Assembly: GCF_030409055.1 (NCBI RefSeq)
Contig: NZ_CP116619.1
Coordinates: 4,890,924 to 4,954,923, forward strand
Direction of reading: 5' to 3'
DNA length: 64,000 nucleotides
Source of the DNA: Trichocoleus desertorum NBK24
GTDB taxonomy: Bacteria > Cyanobacteriota > Cyanobacteriia > FACHB-46
This document shows, piece by piece, positions 1 through 6,113 of the stretch. The notes beneath the pieces were generated by a model. That model saw nothing but the letters and a program-made list of their open reading frames with translations, was not told the origin of the DNA and did no database searches. The first letter of the stretch is position 1. The number at the start of each line of letters is the position of its first letter. The position numbers were made by a program, and so were the translations under genes.

Positions 1-693
1 GGATTGCAATACGAGCGCGGTGGCCCTGCAAAGGGATGGCACTACGAACTAGAGCTGCAACCCGATAGCGAAGCGTGGCAACCTGACTGGCTCGAATGTG
101 CTCGTGAAGCGGATCTAGAAGCCGTTGAAACCGCAAGCTGTTCCTGTGAGTTCGTCCCTGCGGCTCTGCCTCTGTCGCGTGACGCTCGGATTCAAGCCGT
201 GCTCTCTAGTATCTGTCGCACCCTGCACCAACCGCTCGAACCTGTCGAATACTGCCAGCGCTGGGTGTTCCATCCTCTACACCTCCAGAACTACAAGCAA
301 GCCTGCGATCAAGCTCTGGCTCAGGCTTGTGGCTTGCTGCCGACCGAGGTGCAGTTGTGGGGTAAGGAATGGCGCAAACGTCCCAACTATGTGCCCTTCC
401 TGCTACGGCTTGCTGATACCGTCAAGCGCTCTCAAGCTTTGGGTGTCTGTGCCTCTAAGTTCAAGAACCAAACCCCAGAGCTAACCCTCCCCTTGCCTGG
501 GGGCATCCCTCGCCCCCGCTTCCACTTCTGGCAGCAAGTCAGAATCAACGACGAGTGGAGCGAGTGCGGGGTGATTGTCGGCATGGAGTATCAGAACGGC
601 TGGTGGTACTCCATCGAACTAGACCAAGCTACGCCTCACAAGTTCATTGAACCCGTGCGTCACAGCTTTGAGACGGAGGTGCAGCCCCGATGA
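1..693 (+). CDS. Hypothetical protein, 5' end cut by window start
   Basis: The reading frame is open from base 1, so the gene almost certainly begins upstream; the first possible in-window start is a TTG at 4. The visible part is 230 residues. It is rich in Trp, Cys and charged residues, with a C-terminal stretch (roughly the last 55 residues, FHFWQQVRI to the end) that looks like a small beta-rich domain. No family was recognised. Its stop overlaps the start of the next gene by four bases (ATGA at 690-693), so the two are translationally coupled. The position in the phage-like element suggests an accessory or replication-associated protein, but this is only context. Confidence 0.6.
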   Translation, partial: GLQYERGGPAKGWHYELELQPDSEAWQPDWLECAREADLEAVETASCSCEFVPAALPLSRDARIQAVLSSICRTLHQPLEPVEYCQRWVFHPLHLQNYKQACDQALAQACGLLPTEVQLWGKEWRKRPNYVPFLLRLADTVKRSQALGVCASKFKNQTPELTLPLPGGIPRPRFHFWQQVRINDEWSECGVIVGMEYQNGWWYSIELDQATPHKFIEPVRHSFETEVQPR

Positions 694-1739
694 GCACTGC
701 TAGCCCTAACCTGACTTACCTCAAGCTCTGCAAAGAGTACGTCCAAATCACCCAGCGCAACTACTGCGCGGCTAAAATTCTCGCCATCATCGAGGGCTGG
801 CAGCAGTGGAAAGCCAAGCACAAGCTTGACGACTGGGTGAGGCTGACGCTAGAGCAAATTCGAGAGCATCTATTTGAGGAGTACAGCATCGAAACCATTC
901 GCCAAGCCCTCGCCAAGCTGACCAATAAACTGCAACTCCTCAAACGGCGCAACAACCCCAAAGCGAAGTATGACCGAGCCTACCAATACCAACTCAACCG
1001 AGAGGCCATTGAACAAGCTCTAGCCCAAAAACAGGCTAAAACCCTGACTCCGTCTCATTTCACAAATCTAGGAGATGATGACCCTGATTCTGGGAGTTCA
1101 TTTCCTAGTTCAGAGGTCATCATCTCCAAAACGAGTAGTGATCCTATAGAAATAGATTCCACTCTAAATACCTCAATAAACACCACAACAACGGAGCCGC
1201 CCACCCTCCCTGTTGTTGTGGATGAGGTGAAAGTTTCCGAGCCAGCAAGCGCCACTCTGCCTGTCGAACCTTCCCCCGTTCTAAAAGCATCTGGGTTAGA
1301 AGTGGAACAGGTTGCAGAAGACGACTATTCCGCCGCTGCTCACGAAGCAATTTTTGAAAAAATTGAGCAAGCGGGATTTCCGCTGACTTCGCCTTTGAAA
1401 GCTGAGGTTTTAGCCGCTCCATTGAGCGTGGTCAGCGATGCCTTAGCTGCTGCCGTTGAGTATCGAGACAGGCATGAAGTGAGGAATCCGATCGGCTTAC
1501 TCAGGGACGCAATTAGTCAATGCTGGAAACTAGGAGGCAGTGAGCATCCGAAAGCAACCAAGGCCGCAGAACCAGGCTTCAAAGAATGGTTTGACCTGGC
1601 TCATCGGTTGAGGTTGGTGACTGCTAGCCAACTGATTGGGGGTGAACAGTACATCTTGACTAACGATGACGAGTGGGAGCCTTGGGACTTCTTAGCAGCG
1701 GCGTTCCCGATCGCGCGATTGAAGCAGATGCTGGTTTAA
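690..1739 (+). CDS. Winged-helix-like accessory protein of the element
   Basis: The protein has 349 residues. Residues about 1-110 are helical and basic, with a pattern (LTLEQIREHLFEEYSIETIR then LAKLTNKLQLLKRR) like a winged helix-turn-helix DNA-binding domain of replication or partition proteins. Residues about 115-215 are a low-complexity Ser/Thr/Pro/Glu linker. The C-terminal part (about 225-349) is a separate conserved module ending in NDDEWEPWDFLAAAFP. A GGAGG ribosome-binding site lies about ten bases upstream and the start overlaps the previous stop. The last ~25 codons recur downstream as a fragment at 2254-2355. The DNA-binding role is inferred from pattern only; the exact family was not identified. 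Confidence 0.65.
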   Translation: MSTASPNLTYLKLCKEYVQITQRNYCAAKILAIIEGWQQWKAKHKLDDWVRLTLEQIREHLFEEYSIETIRQALAKLTNKLQLLKRRNNPKAKYDRAYQYQLNREAIEQALAQKQAKTLTPSHFTNLGDDDPDSGSSFPSSEVIISKTSSDPIEIDSTLNTSINTTTTEPPTLPVVVDEVKVSEPASATLPVEPSPVLKASGLEVEQVAEDDYSAAAHEAIFEKIEQAGFPLTSPLKAEVLAAPLSVVSDALAAAVEYRDRHEVRNPIGLLRDAISQCWKLGGSEHPKATKAAEPGFKEWFDLAHRLRLVTASQLIGGEQYILTNDDEWEPWDFLAAAFPIARLKQMLV

Positions 1740-1849
1740 TAGTGGGGCTGACTAACAGTTCGGGTTAATGGCTTCAAAACCATTTTGTGTAACCTAAGCC
1801 GTTTCGATCTCCGCTACACCCAAATTGTTGTACGGCATGAATTAAACAG

Positions 1850-1874
1850 TGCGGGTGGGGGGAATCGAACCCCC
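1850..1874 (-). tRNA. tRNA 3' half (T arm plus acceptor strand), probably tRNA-Leu remnant
   Basis: Read on the minus strand, this is a perfect T arm (5-bp GGGGG/CCCCC stem around TTCGATT) followed directly by CACCCGC and discriminator A, the usual 3' end of bacterial tRNA-Leu. No matching 5' acceptor strand (GCGGGTG) or clean D and anticodon arms were found in the 100 bases 5' of it, so it looks like a truncated or degenerate tRNA rather than a working gene. It could be an old attachment-site scar or a decayed element-borne tRNA. Confidence 0.45.
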
Positions 1875-2176
1875 TTTAGCATTGGTCTTGGTAAGGAACC
1901 TTTTCCATAACTCACGTTGCTCTCAGCGCACTTGGGAGTCACCAGACCTCCGCAGCAATGCTACCCCGCATGAACCGCTAATCGTATAGATAACAGGTGC
2001 AGTCATAAGCTTCTCCTTAATGTTCATAAAGAAAGGAAACAATTCATGCACTGTTGAGCAACCCTTGAGTACTTCTAAAAGCACCCATATCACCAAGGCT
2101 TTGGGAAGGCTTGAGCGCCAGCTACCCACGTAATTTGCTAATCATACCAAGCAAGAGCCCAAGCGATCGCCCCCTT

Positions 2177-2210
2177 CAACTTTTCCCCAATTTGGGAACG
2201 CAACCAAGCT
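2177..2210 (+). repeat. Palindromic interspersed repeat, copy 1
   Basis: The core is CAACTTTTCCCCAATTTGGG followed by AACGCAACCAAGCT. It is the first of four copies (2177, 3095, 4661, 5091), with the same orientation and 3' extension (GCAACCAAGCT) as copy 2. The palindrome here has one mismatch. Confidence 0.8.
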
Positions 2211-2253
2211 AGAGAATCTGAGCGATCGCCCCAGTTGTGCAGACTTTGAACAT

Positions 2254-2355
2254 CGCCTGGAACGCAATGTTTACCGCAATGATGACGAGTGGGAGCCTTG
2301 GGGTTTCCTGGCTGCTGCGTTTCCCGTAACGCGATTGAGGCAGATGCTGAGTTAG
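2254..2355 (+). pseudogene. Duplicated C-terminal fragment of the 690-1739 gene
   Basis: The frame reads HRLERNVYRNDDEWEPWG and on to a TAG at 2353-2355. It closely matches the last ~25 residues of the gene at 690-1739 (NDDEWEPWDFLAAAFP). DNA similarity is also high over this stretch. No start codon or upstream domain accompanies it, so it is a gene remnant left by duplication or recombination inside the element. Confidence 0.75.
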
Positions 2356-2407
2356 CTTAGAAGCTTACAGGCAATCTCGCAAACGATCGCATTTTTGAGG
2401 GCATCTC

Positions 2408-2881
2408 ATGACACTAGATGACGCTAGAAACTTAGCAATTATTGCTGGCACATTTATTGCGGCTTGCACCTTAGTTAAAGCGGTTCGTGAGTACGCGCGT
2501 GATAACGCTCAAAAACGTGCTGAGCAATACTCTGAACTTCGTAAGCAGTTCAAGGAAAATGAGCGCTTTCAAGAGCTACTTGAGAAGCTGGATAAGGATG
2601 ACCCATCACTTGAAGGTTTGCCTTACGCCGAGAAGACGGATTTCCTTGGTTTCTATGAAGATATTGCTCTTGCAGTGAACTCAGGTTTACTCAAGAAGGA
2701 AGTAGTGCATTATATGTTTGGCTATTACGCAATCCGATGCTGGAAGAGTCAGAACTTTTGGAGCAATCTTGAACGGAATAGTCACTACTGGGCGCTTTTT
2801 AAGCATTTCGCGCTGGAAATGATAGCTGTTGAAGAAAAATTTAAAGTTGAACCTCCTCAAGTGAAGAGCTTTCGATTTTAA
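2408..2881 (+). CDS. Small membrane-anchored protein of unknown function
   Basis: The protein has 157 residues. Residues about 8-26 (NLAIIAGTFIAACTLVKAV) form one hydrophobic helix, followed by a long charged helical stretch (about 27-70) and then an aromatic-rich domain with a YYAIRCWKSQNFW motif. The layout resembles small DUF4760-like membrane proteins of bacterial accessory regions, but the match is not certain. A good ribosome-binding site (GAGGG, six bases before ATG) supports the start. It stands alone between palindrome copies 1 and 2, which suggests an independently acquired cargo gene. A defence or superinfection-exclusion role is possible for a short membrane protein in a prophage, but no motif proves it. 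Confidence 0.6.
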   Translation: MTLDDARNLAIIAGTFIAACTLVKAVREYARDNAQKRAEQYSELRKQFKENERFQELLEKLDKDDPSLEGLPYAEKTDFLGFYEDIALAVNSGLLKKEVVHYMFGYYAIRCWKSQNFWSNLERNSHYWALFKHFALEMIAVEEKFKVEPPQVKSFRF

Positions 2882-3028
2882 GAGAAGTAACTGGCTATTA
2901 GTTGGCTCCTCGTCACGGCGATCGCCTCTCCAACCCCTGCCCCAAAACCCGATCGCCCTACCCAGCACTCAGCCCAAAATCAGAAATTTTCTGACTCTCA
3001 AAGCTTGGCCTGGGGTTTGTGTTACTAA

Positions 3029-3089
3029 AGCGATCGCGCCTCAGCCCTTCATCAAGCGATCGCGCCTCAGCCCTTCATCAAGCGATCGC
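3029..3089. repeat. 26-bp tandem repeat containing HIP1
   Basis: The unit AGCGATCGCGCCTCAGCCCT plus TCATCA occurs twice in perfect tandem (3029-3054, 3055-3080), followed by the first nine bases of a third unit. Each unit begins with a GCGATCGC octamer. It lies just before palindrome copy 2. Confidence 0.9.
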
Positions 3090-3094
3090 CCCTG

Positions 3095-3128
3095 CAACTT
3101 TTCCCCAATTGGGGAATGCAACCAAGCT
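3095..3128 (+). repeat. Palindromic interspersed repeat, copy 2
   Basis: A perfect TTCCCCAATTGGGGAA core with CAACTT on the left and TGCAACCAAGCT on the right, in the same orientation as copy 1. It lies between the small membrane-protein gene and the HigBA-like pair. Confidence 0.85.
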
Positions 3129-3167
3129 GCTGGGTCAACGCGATCGCCATTAACTCACCGCCACCTT

Positions 3168-3575
3168 CTAATGTGGAAAGAAGGCAGCAGGGGAGACATG
3201 AAAGAATTCTGCCAGCCCTTGAATGTGGCGAGCCGTCAAATTGCGCTGACCGCTAAGGACAGCGGACACAATAGATTCTGTCTTGAAGATAGGTACTAAG
3301 TCCTTCTGGCGAAGGTCAAGCTCTTCTATCAGTACTTTGAGCAACTCGACTCCATAGATATCAGGAATCGGTTCCTGGGTTTGCTCGTATTCATACACGA
3401 GTGTGCCCAAGACATTGAGATAGTCTTGTTCGTCAGGTGTTAGCTCTCCGCGATCGATGAGTGAGTCAATCACCGATTGGGCAGCTAACATTTCCTCCTC
3501 AGACTTAATCGGTCGAGGAGGAAATGATTGTAGTAGTTCCATGTAGGAAGCAGGGTTACTTAAACCACGGGTCAT
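3168..3575 (-). CDS. higA: HigA-type antitoxin, HTH transcriptional regulator
   Basis: This is the antitoxin of a type II toxin-antitoxin pair and would bind both its partner and its own promoter. From MTRGLSNPASYMELLQSF the protein has 135 residues. The N-terminal half carries the HigA-like PRPIKSEEEMLAAQSVIDSL helix. The C-terminal half is a Cro/cI-type helix-turn-helix (LRQKDLVPIF ... SAVLSGQRNLTARHIQGLAE) ending in FHVSPAAFF. The frame extends to an ATG at 3605; the start at 3575 is preferred because it matches how related antitoxins begin. It overlaps the end of the toxin gene by 20 bases, typical of coupled higBA genes. Confidence 0.85.
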   Translation of the reverse strand: MTRGLSNPASYMELLQSFPPRPIKSEEEMLAAQSVIDSLIDRGELTPDEQDYLNVLGTLVYEYEQTQEPIPDIYGVELLKVLIEELDLRQKDLVPIFKTESIVSAVLSGQRNLTARHIQGLAEFFHVSPAAFFPH

Positions 3576-3858
3576 CTTTCCAATGCCCTTTGTCGTAATC
3601 GGCATGAGTTAGGACGTGCCGGATAAAAATTTTCTTAGTTTCGTAATCAATGTAAGCAATCAGGCGATAGTTGTTTCCACCAATGTTAAAGACGGTCAAA
3701 TTGCCAACTTGATCGGCGGAAGCAAAGGTTTGACGCAGCTCAACAAAGTTGCCCCATTGGGTTTTAGAGGCAATTTTGTACCAAGCGCGTAAGCTCGGCT
3801 CAGCATTGGGATGCACTTTGTAGAACTGCTTGAGCCTCGAAAGAGTAATGATATGCAT
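3556..3858 (-). CDS. higB: HigB-type toxin (RelE-superfamily mRNA interferase)
   Basis: The protein has 100 residues, the usual length for HigB toxins, which cleave mRNA on or off the ribosome and halt growth. Family-typical stretches are visible: an N-terminal MHIITLSRLKQFYKVHPNAE, a central NLTVFNIGGNNYRLIAYIDY and the C-terminal KIFIRHVLTHADYDKGHWK. The toxin comes first and the antitoxin second, which is the higBA order. The pair sits next to the broken tape-measure-like gene, so it was probably inserted there. It may act as an addiction module stabilising the element. Confidence 0.88.
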   Translation of the reverse strand: MHIITLSRLKQFYKVHPNAEPSLRAWYKIASKTQWGNFVELRQTFASADQVGNLTVFNIGGNNYRLIAYIDYETKKIFIRHVLTHADYDKGHWKDDPWFK

Positions 3859-3991
3859 TGGTTAACCCAGGGGGGTATTTTGGGTGGTATCTGGCGGCTA
3901 TTCATATGGGATTGGGGAAATACGTCTGACAGGTTCTACAATCTTAGCGATTTGCGAAGTTATTGACCACCTCTCTAACAATTGTTGATAA

Positions 3992-4657
3992 CTTTACAAG
4001 GCAGAGGCCCAGAGCAATTTAGAAATTGCTAAGAAGTCTGGGGATAGTACCAAGATTGCTGAGGCTGAAGCCAAGGTGAAGCTGGCTGACCGGGAAGTGA
4101 ACCTGAGCGATCGCCGTTTTGCCAATGCTCAATCTAGTCTGGGCCTACAAGATGAGCTAGCAGGCAATGCGCTCCAAGCACAGGGTGCTAAGCAGCAGGC
4201 AGAGCGGATTAACTTCAATACGGATGAGGAGTCTAGAGAGAGCGATCGCGGTTTGACTTTGGCAGAGGCGATCGGCAAACGCGGTCGCGGTGGGCGTAAA
4301 ACCTTCGCACCTCGCAGCGCTAGATCGGGTGGCCTCAGTGTTCCAGAAGGGGCGCAGATTCGAGCTTCCGAGGGTGTTGATCCATCGATCAATCGCACCG
4401 ATCCTCAAATCCCAGCCACTCAGCCAGTCAACATCCCAACTACCTCGGCTCCTGAATTGAGCAGCAAGGGTGGCGTTGGCGAGAACCTACGGACTGCGGT
4501 TAGTGGCGTAGAGCAACGACTGGATAAGATCGCCGAGCTTCTGCTCAAGCCACGAGTTGAGAACCTGTACGTCTCCAGCTCTCAGCCTGTAAGTGATGCT
4601 GGCTCAATTCTGAGCGATATCGCCTATCAGAGTACGGTGGGTGCGGGGTTAGCTTAA
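3992..4657 (+). pseudogene. 5'-truncated tail tape-measure-like protein, C-terminal part
   Basis: The frame is open from 3992, just after an in-frame TAA, but the first usable start is a GTG at 4076 that lacks a clear ribosome-binding site. The residues before that GTG (AEAQSNLEIAKKSGDSTKIA) continue a heptad-like helical pattern, so the coding sequence once began further upstream. The remaining 222 codons give a coiled-coil-like, Gln/Ala/Glu-rich N-terminal part, a Gly/Arg patch (GKRGRGGRK) and a Ser/Pro-rich C-terminus. This composition and its place before the other tail genes fit the C-terminus of a tape-measure protein; the assignment is inference. The HigBA pair lies just upstream on the other strand. 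Confidence 0.55.
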
Positions 4658-4660
4658 TGG

Positions 4661-4684
4661 TTTCCCCAATTGGGGAAAAGTTGG
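4661..4684 (-). repeat. Palindromic interspersed repeat, copy 3 (inverted)
   Basis: A perfect TTTCCCCAATTGGGGAAAAG core followed by TTG. Relative to copies 1 and 2 it is in the opposite orientation. It begins three bases after the stop codon of the tape-measure-like fragment. Confidence 0.85.
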
Positions 4685-4685
4685 A

Positions 4686-4708
4686 GGGTCTGAACAATAA
4701 TCAGACCC
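4686..4708 (+). terminator. Hairpin after the tape-measure-like fragment
   Basis: An 8-bp perfect stem GGGTCTGA / TCAGACCC with a 7-base loop directly follows palindrome copy 3. There is no U-run on the + strand, so it may be a weak or Rho-independent-like terminator or simply a structural element. Confidence 0.45.
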
Positions 4709-4757
4709 TTGGGCGATCGCCCCTCCAAAGCCTCGTAGTTGCTACTGCACAGTACTG

Positions 4758-5024
4758 CTAGCTATTGCTACCCCCCTCTGCCTCATTCAGTCTGTATCCC
4801 AGCACTTCTACCACTTCCTCAAAACTCCAACCCGCTTGCATGAGAATTTGAGCAGCAGCGGTTTTGTCTCTTGAAGTGTTCTGTGCCATAAAGTCACGGG
4901 CAAGTTTTTCTACAAGTTTTTCTATATCTGGCGGAGGCGTACTTGCCATAAAGTCACGGACAAGTTTTTCTGTATCTGGTTGAGGCGGTGGATAGCCTTG
5001 AAATTCATCAGGATTGATAGTCAT
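4758..5024 (-). CDS. 88-residue hypothetical protein with an internal duplication
   Basis: No family was recognised. The protein contains two similar segments, DTEKLVRDFMAS and DIEKLVEKLARDFMAQ, each preceded by a Pro-rich spacer (YPPPQP, STPPP). The DNA also repeats: 27 bases at 4884-4910 recur at 4944-4970 with one change. The C-terminal part (AAAQILMQAGWSFEEVVEVL) looks like a small helical unit. The gene is on the strand opposite to the tail genes and lies between palindrome copies 3 and 4, so it reads as a separately acquired cargo gene. Function unknown. Confidence 0.6.
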   Translation of the reverse strand: MTINPDEFQGYPPPQPDTEKLVRDFMASTPPPDIEKLVEKLARDFMAQNTSRDKTAAAQILMQAGWSFEEVVEVLGYRLNEAEGGSNS

Positions 5025-5090
5025 TGCGATCGCATTTCTTCTTCAAGGGGCAAAATCAGGATAACTGGTACTAGTATCCGACTCCTGTCG

Positions 5091-5112
5091 TTCCCCAATT
5101 GGGGAAAAGTTG
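5091..5112 (-). repeat. Palindromic interspersed repeat, copy 4 (inverted)
   Basis: TTCCCCAATTGGGGAAAAGT followed by TG, in the same orientation as copy 3. It separates the 88-residue protein gene from the DUF2829 gene. Confidence 0.85.
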
Positions 5113-5172
5113 AATTGTTCTAATTTTTAGAATATTTGGGGCGATCGCTGGTGCAGTAGCCTAAATAGCTTC

Positions 5173-5427
5173 TTATGGTTCAGGCTTTGTGGCGGTTAGA
5201 TTCACAAGCTCCCAATCTTCTGTTAGTAAATCCTCTTGAGAGCAAACCCAACCTGGCTGATGTGTCCCTCTGGGCGTTTTTAAGACAACGACTGATTCGA
5301 TTGTTGTTTCGTCGCGCAGAACTGTTTGGCTGTTGAGGTATACATACATTCCTTTTCCATTCCAGCCAGCGCGGCGAGCACCTCCTCCCTGCTTGAGATG
5401 AGCTACAACTTCTCCTATTCCAGCCAT
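5173..5427 (-). CDS. DUF2829 protein, Tad2-like (Thoeris anti-defence family)
   Basis: The protein has 84 residues from MAGIGEVVAHLKQGG. The two conserved blocks of DUF2829 are present: ARRAGWNGKGMYVYL near the N-terminus and GWVCSQEDLLTEDWELV near the C-terminus. DUF2829 includes phage Tad2, which sequesters the cyclic-ADP-ribose-type signal made by the Thoeris defence system. The start at 5427 is chosen because a good ribosome-binding site (AGAGG, seven bases upstream) and the family's N-terminus agree; the frame runs to 5523 but the extra 32 codons have no family match. It is antisense to the surrounding tail genes, as expected for a cargo (moron) gene. Whether this member blocks Thoeris is not shown by sequence alone. 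Confidence 0.82.
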   Translation of the reverse strand: MAGIGEVVAHLKQGGGARRAGWNGKGMYVYLNSQTVLRDETTIESVVVLKTPRGTHQPGWVCSQEDLLTEDWELVNLTATKPEP

Positions 5428-5443
5428 TGTTCTGCCTCTTGGG

Positions 5444-5665
5444 GTGATGAATGAGGGAGCGATCGCAGATTCACTATTGGCATTCCTGGCTCGGAGAAGC
5501 AGAGATGCAGCTAGGCTCGCCACTTCCCAACCCTTTAACCCCTACCGCCTACGCTATGCCGCATGGGTGCTAGCGATCGCTACCCAAATCCTAACCCCTG
5601 AACCGAGGGAACGCTACCAAGTCCAGACGGCTTGGTGCTATGGGCTTAAAGCTAACCCTCAATGA
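5444..5665 (+). CDS. Small hypothetical protein at the head of the tail operon
   Basis: The frame encodes 73 residues with an Ala/Arg-rich helical N-terminus (SLLAFLARRSRDAARLA) and a Tyr/Gln-containing C-terminus. It overlaps the start of the next gene by 26 bases. No family was recognised. It could be a real small tail-assembly gene or a chance frame, since the region has few stops; its fit between the tape-measure-like fragment and the next tail gene is the main support. Confidence 0.4.
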   Translation: MMNEGAIADSLLAFLARRSRDAARLATSQPFNPYRLRYAAWVLAIATQILTPEPRERYQVQTAWCYGLKANPQ

Positions 5666-6113
5666 AATATCAGTGGAGTTCGTGCGGTTTCTCGACACGA
5701 ACTATCCTCGCGTGCTTGCAGACGGCTCTAGCTCCAAGGTTGAGTTCAGTATTGCGGGCACCCCTGCCATTGACGGCCCTGCCTATATCTCCCGCCATAT
5801 CTGGGCCTGCAACGCCATTTACACCCATGAACAGCGAGACCTACTAGAGGCACTGTTCGCAGAATTTCACTACCGCAGACGCAATCAGCAACTCTGCGAC
5901 ATCCTTATCTATGACACCACAGTCACCCTCAAAGAGCGTAGCCCTCGCACTCGCGCCTTAGTCCCTGGCACCGCAGAGCAGGCGATCGGACTTAGTCATG
6001 TGGCGTACTATGCCCAATTCAAGGGAGCGTTCACCGAGGGGCCAAAGTTTAGCAAAGCGGGTCAGCATGACTTCGTGCAGTTCACCCTGACTGAAACGGT
6101 TCTAGTGCCATGA
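5640..6113 (+). CDS. Phage tail protein, distal-tail-like
   Basis: The protein has 157 residues and is predicted mostly beta, with the pattern KVEFSIAGTPAIDGPAYISR near the middle and QHDFVQFTLTETVLVP at the C-terminus. No enzyme motif is present. It is coupled to the next, large tail gene by an ATGA overlap at 6110-6113. A small beta protein just before a large hub-like protein is where distal-tail or minor-tail proteins sit in siphophage-like modules. The specific role is inferred from gene order. Confidence 0.5.
   Translation: MGLKLTLNEISVEFVRFLDTNYPRVLADGSSSKVEFSIAGTPAIDGPAYISRHIWACNAIYTHEQRDLLEALFAEFHYRRRNQQLCDILIYDTTVTLKERSPRTRALVPGTAEQAIGLSHVAYYAQFKGAFTEGPKFSKAGQHDFVQFTLTETVLVP

Larger units (their letters stand above)
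1740..2407. other. Gene-poor decayed spacer in the element
   Basis: This 668-base spacer has no convincing intact gene. It holds a tRNA 3'-half on the minus strand (1850-1874), one copy of the palindromic repeat (2177-2210) and a duplicated gene tail (2254-2355). The 68-codon minus-strand frame across 1923-2129 has no recognisable features and is not called. Confidence 0.6.

Noticed and set aside
1923-2129. 68-codon minus-strand frame
   Set aside because: No family features or clear ribosome-binding site; it lies in a decayed spacer and overlaps tRNA-like sequence.
3029-3089. Tandem repeat as possible CRISPR
   Set aside because: Units are directly adjacent with no unique spacers, and no cas genes are present.
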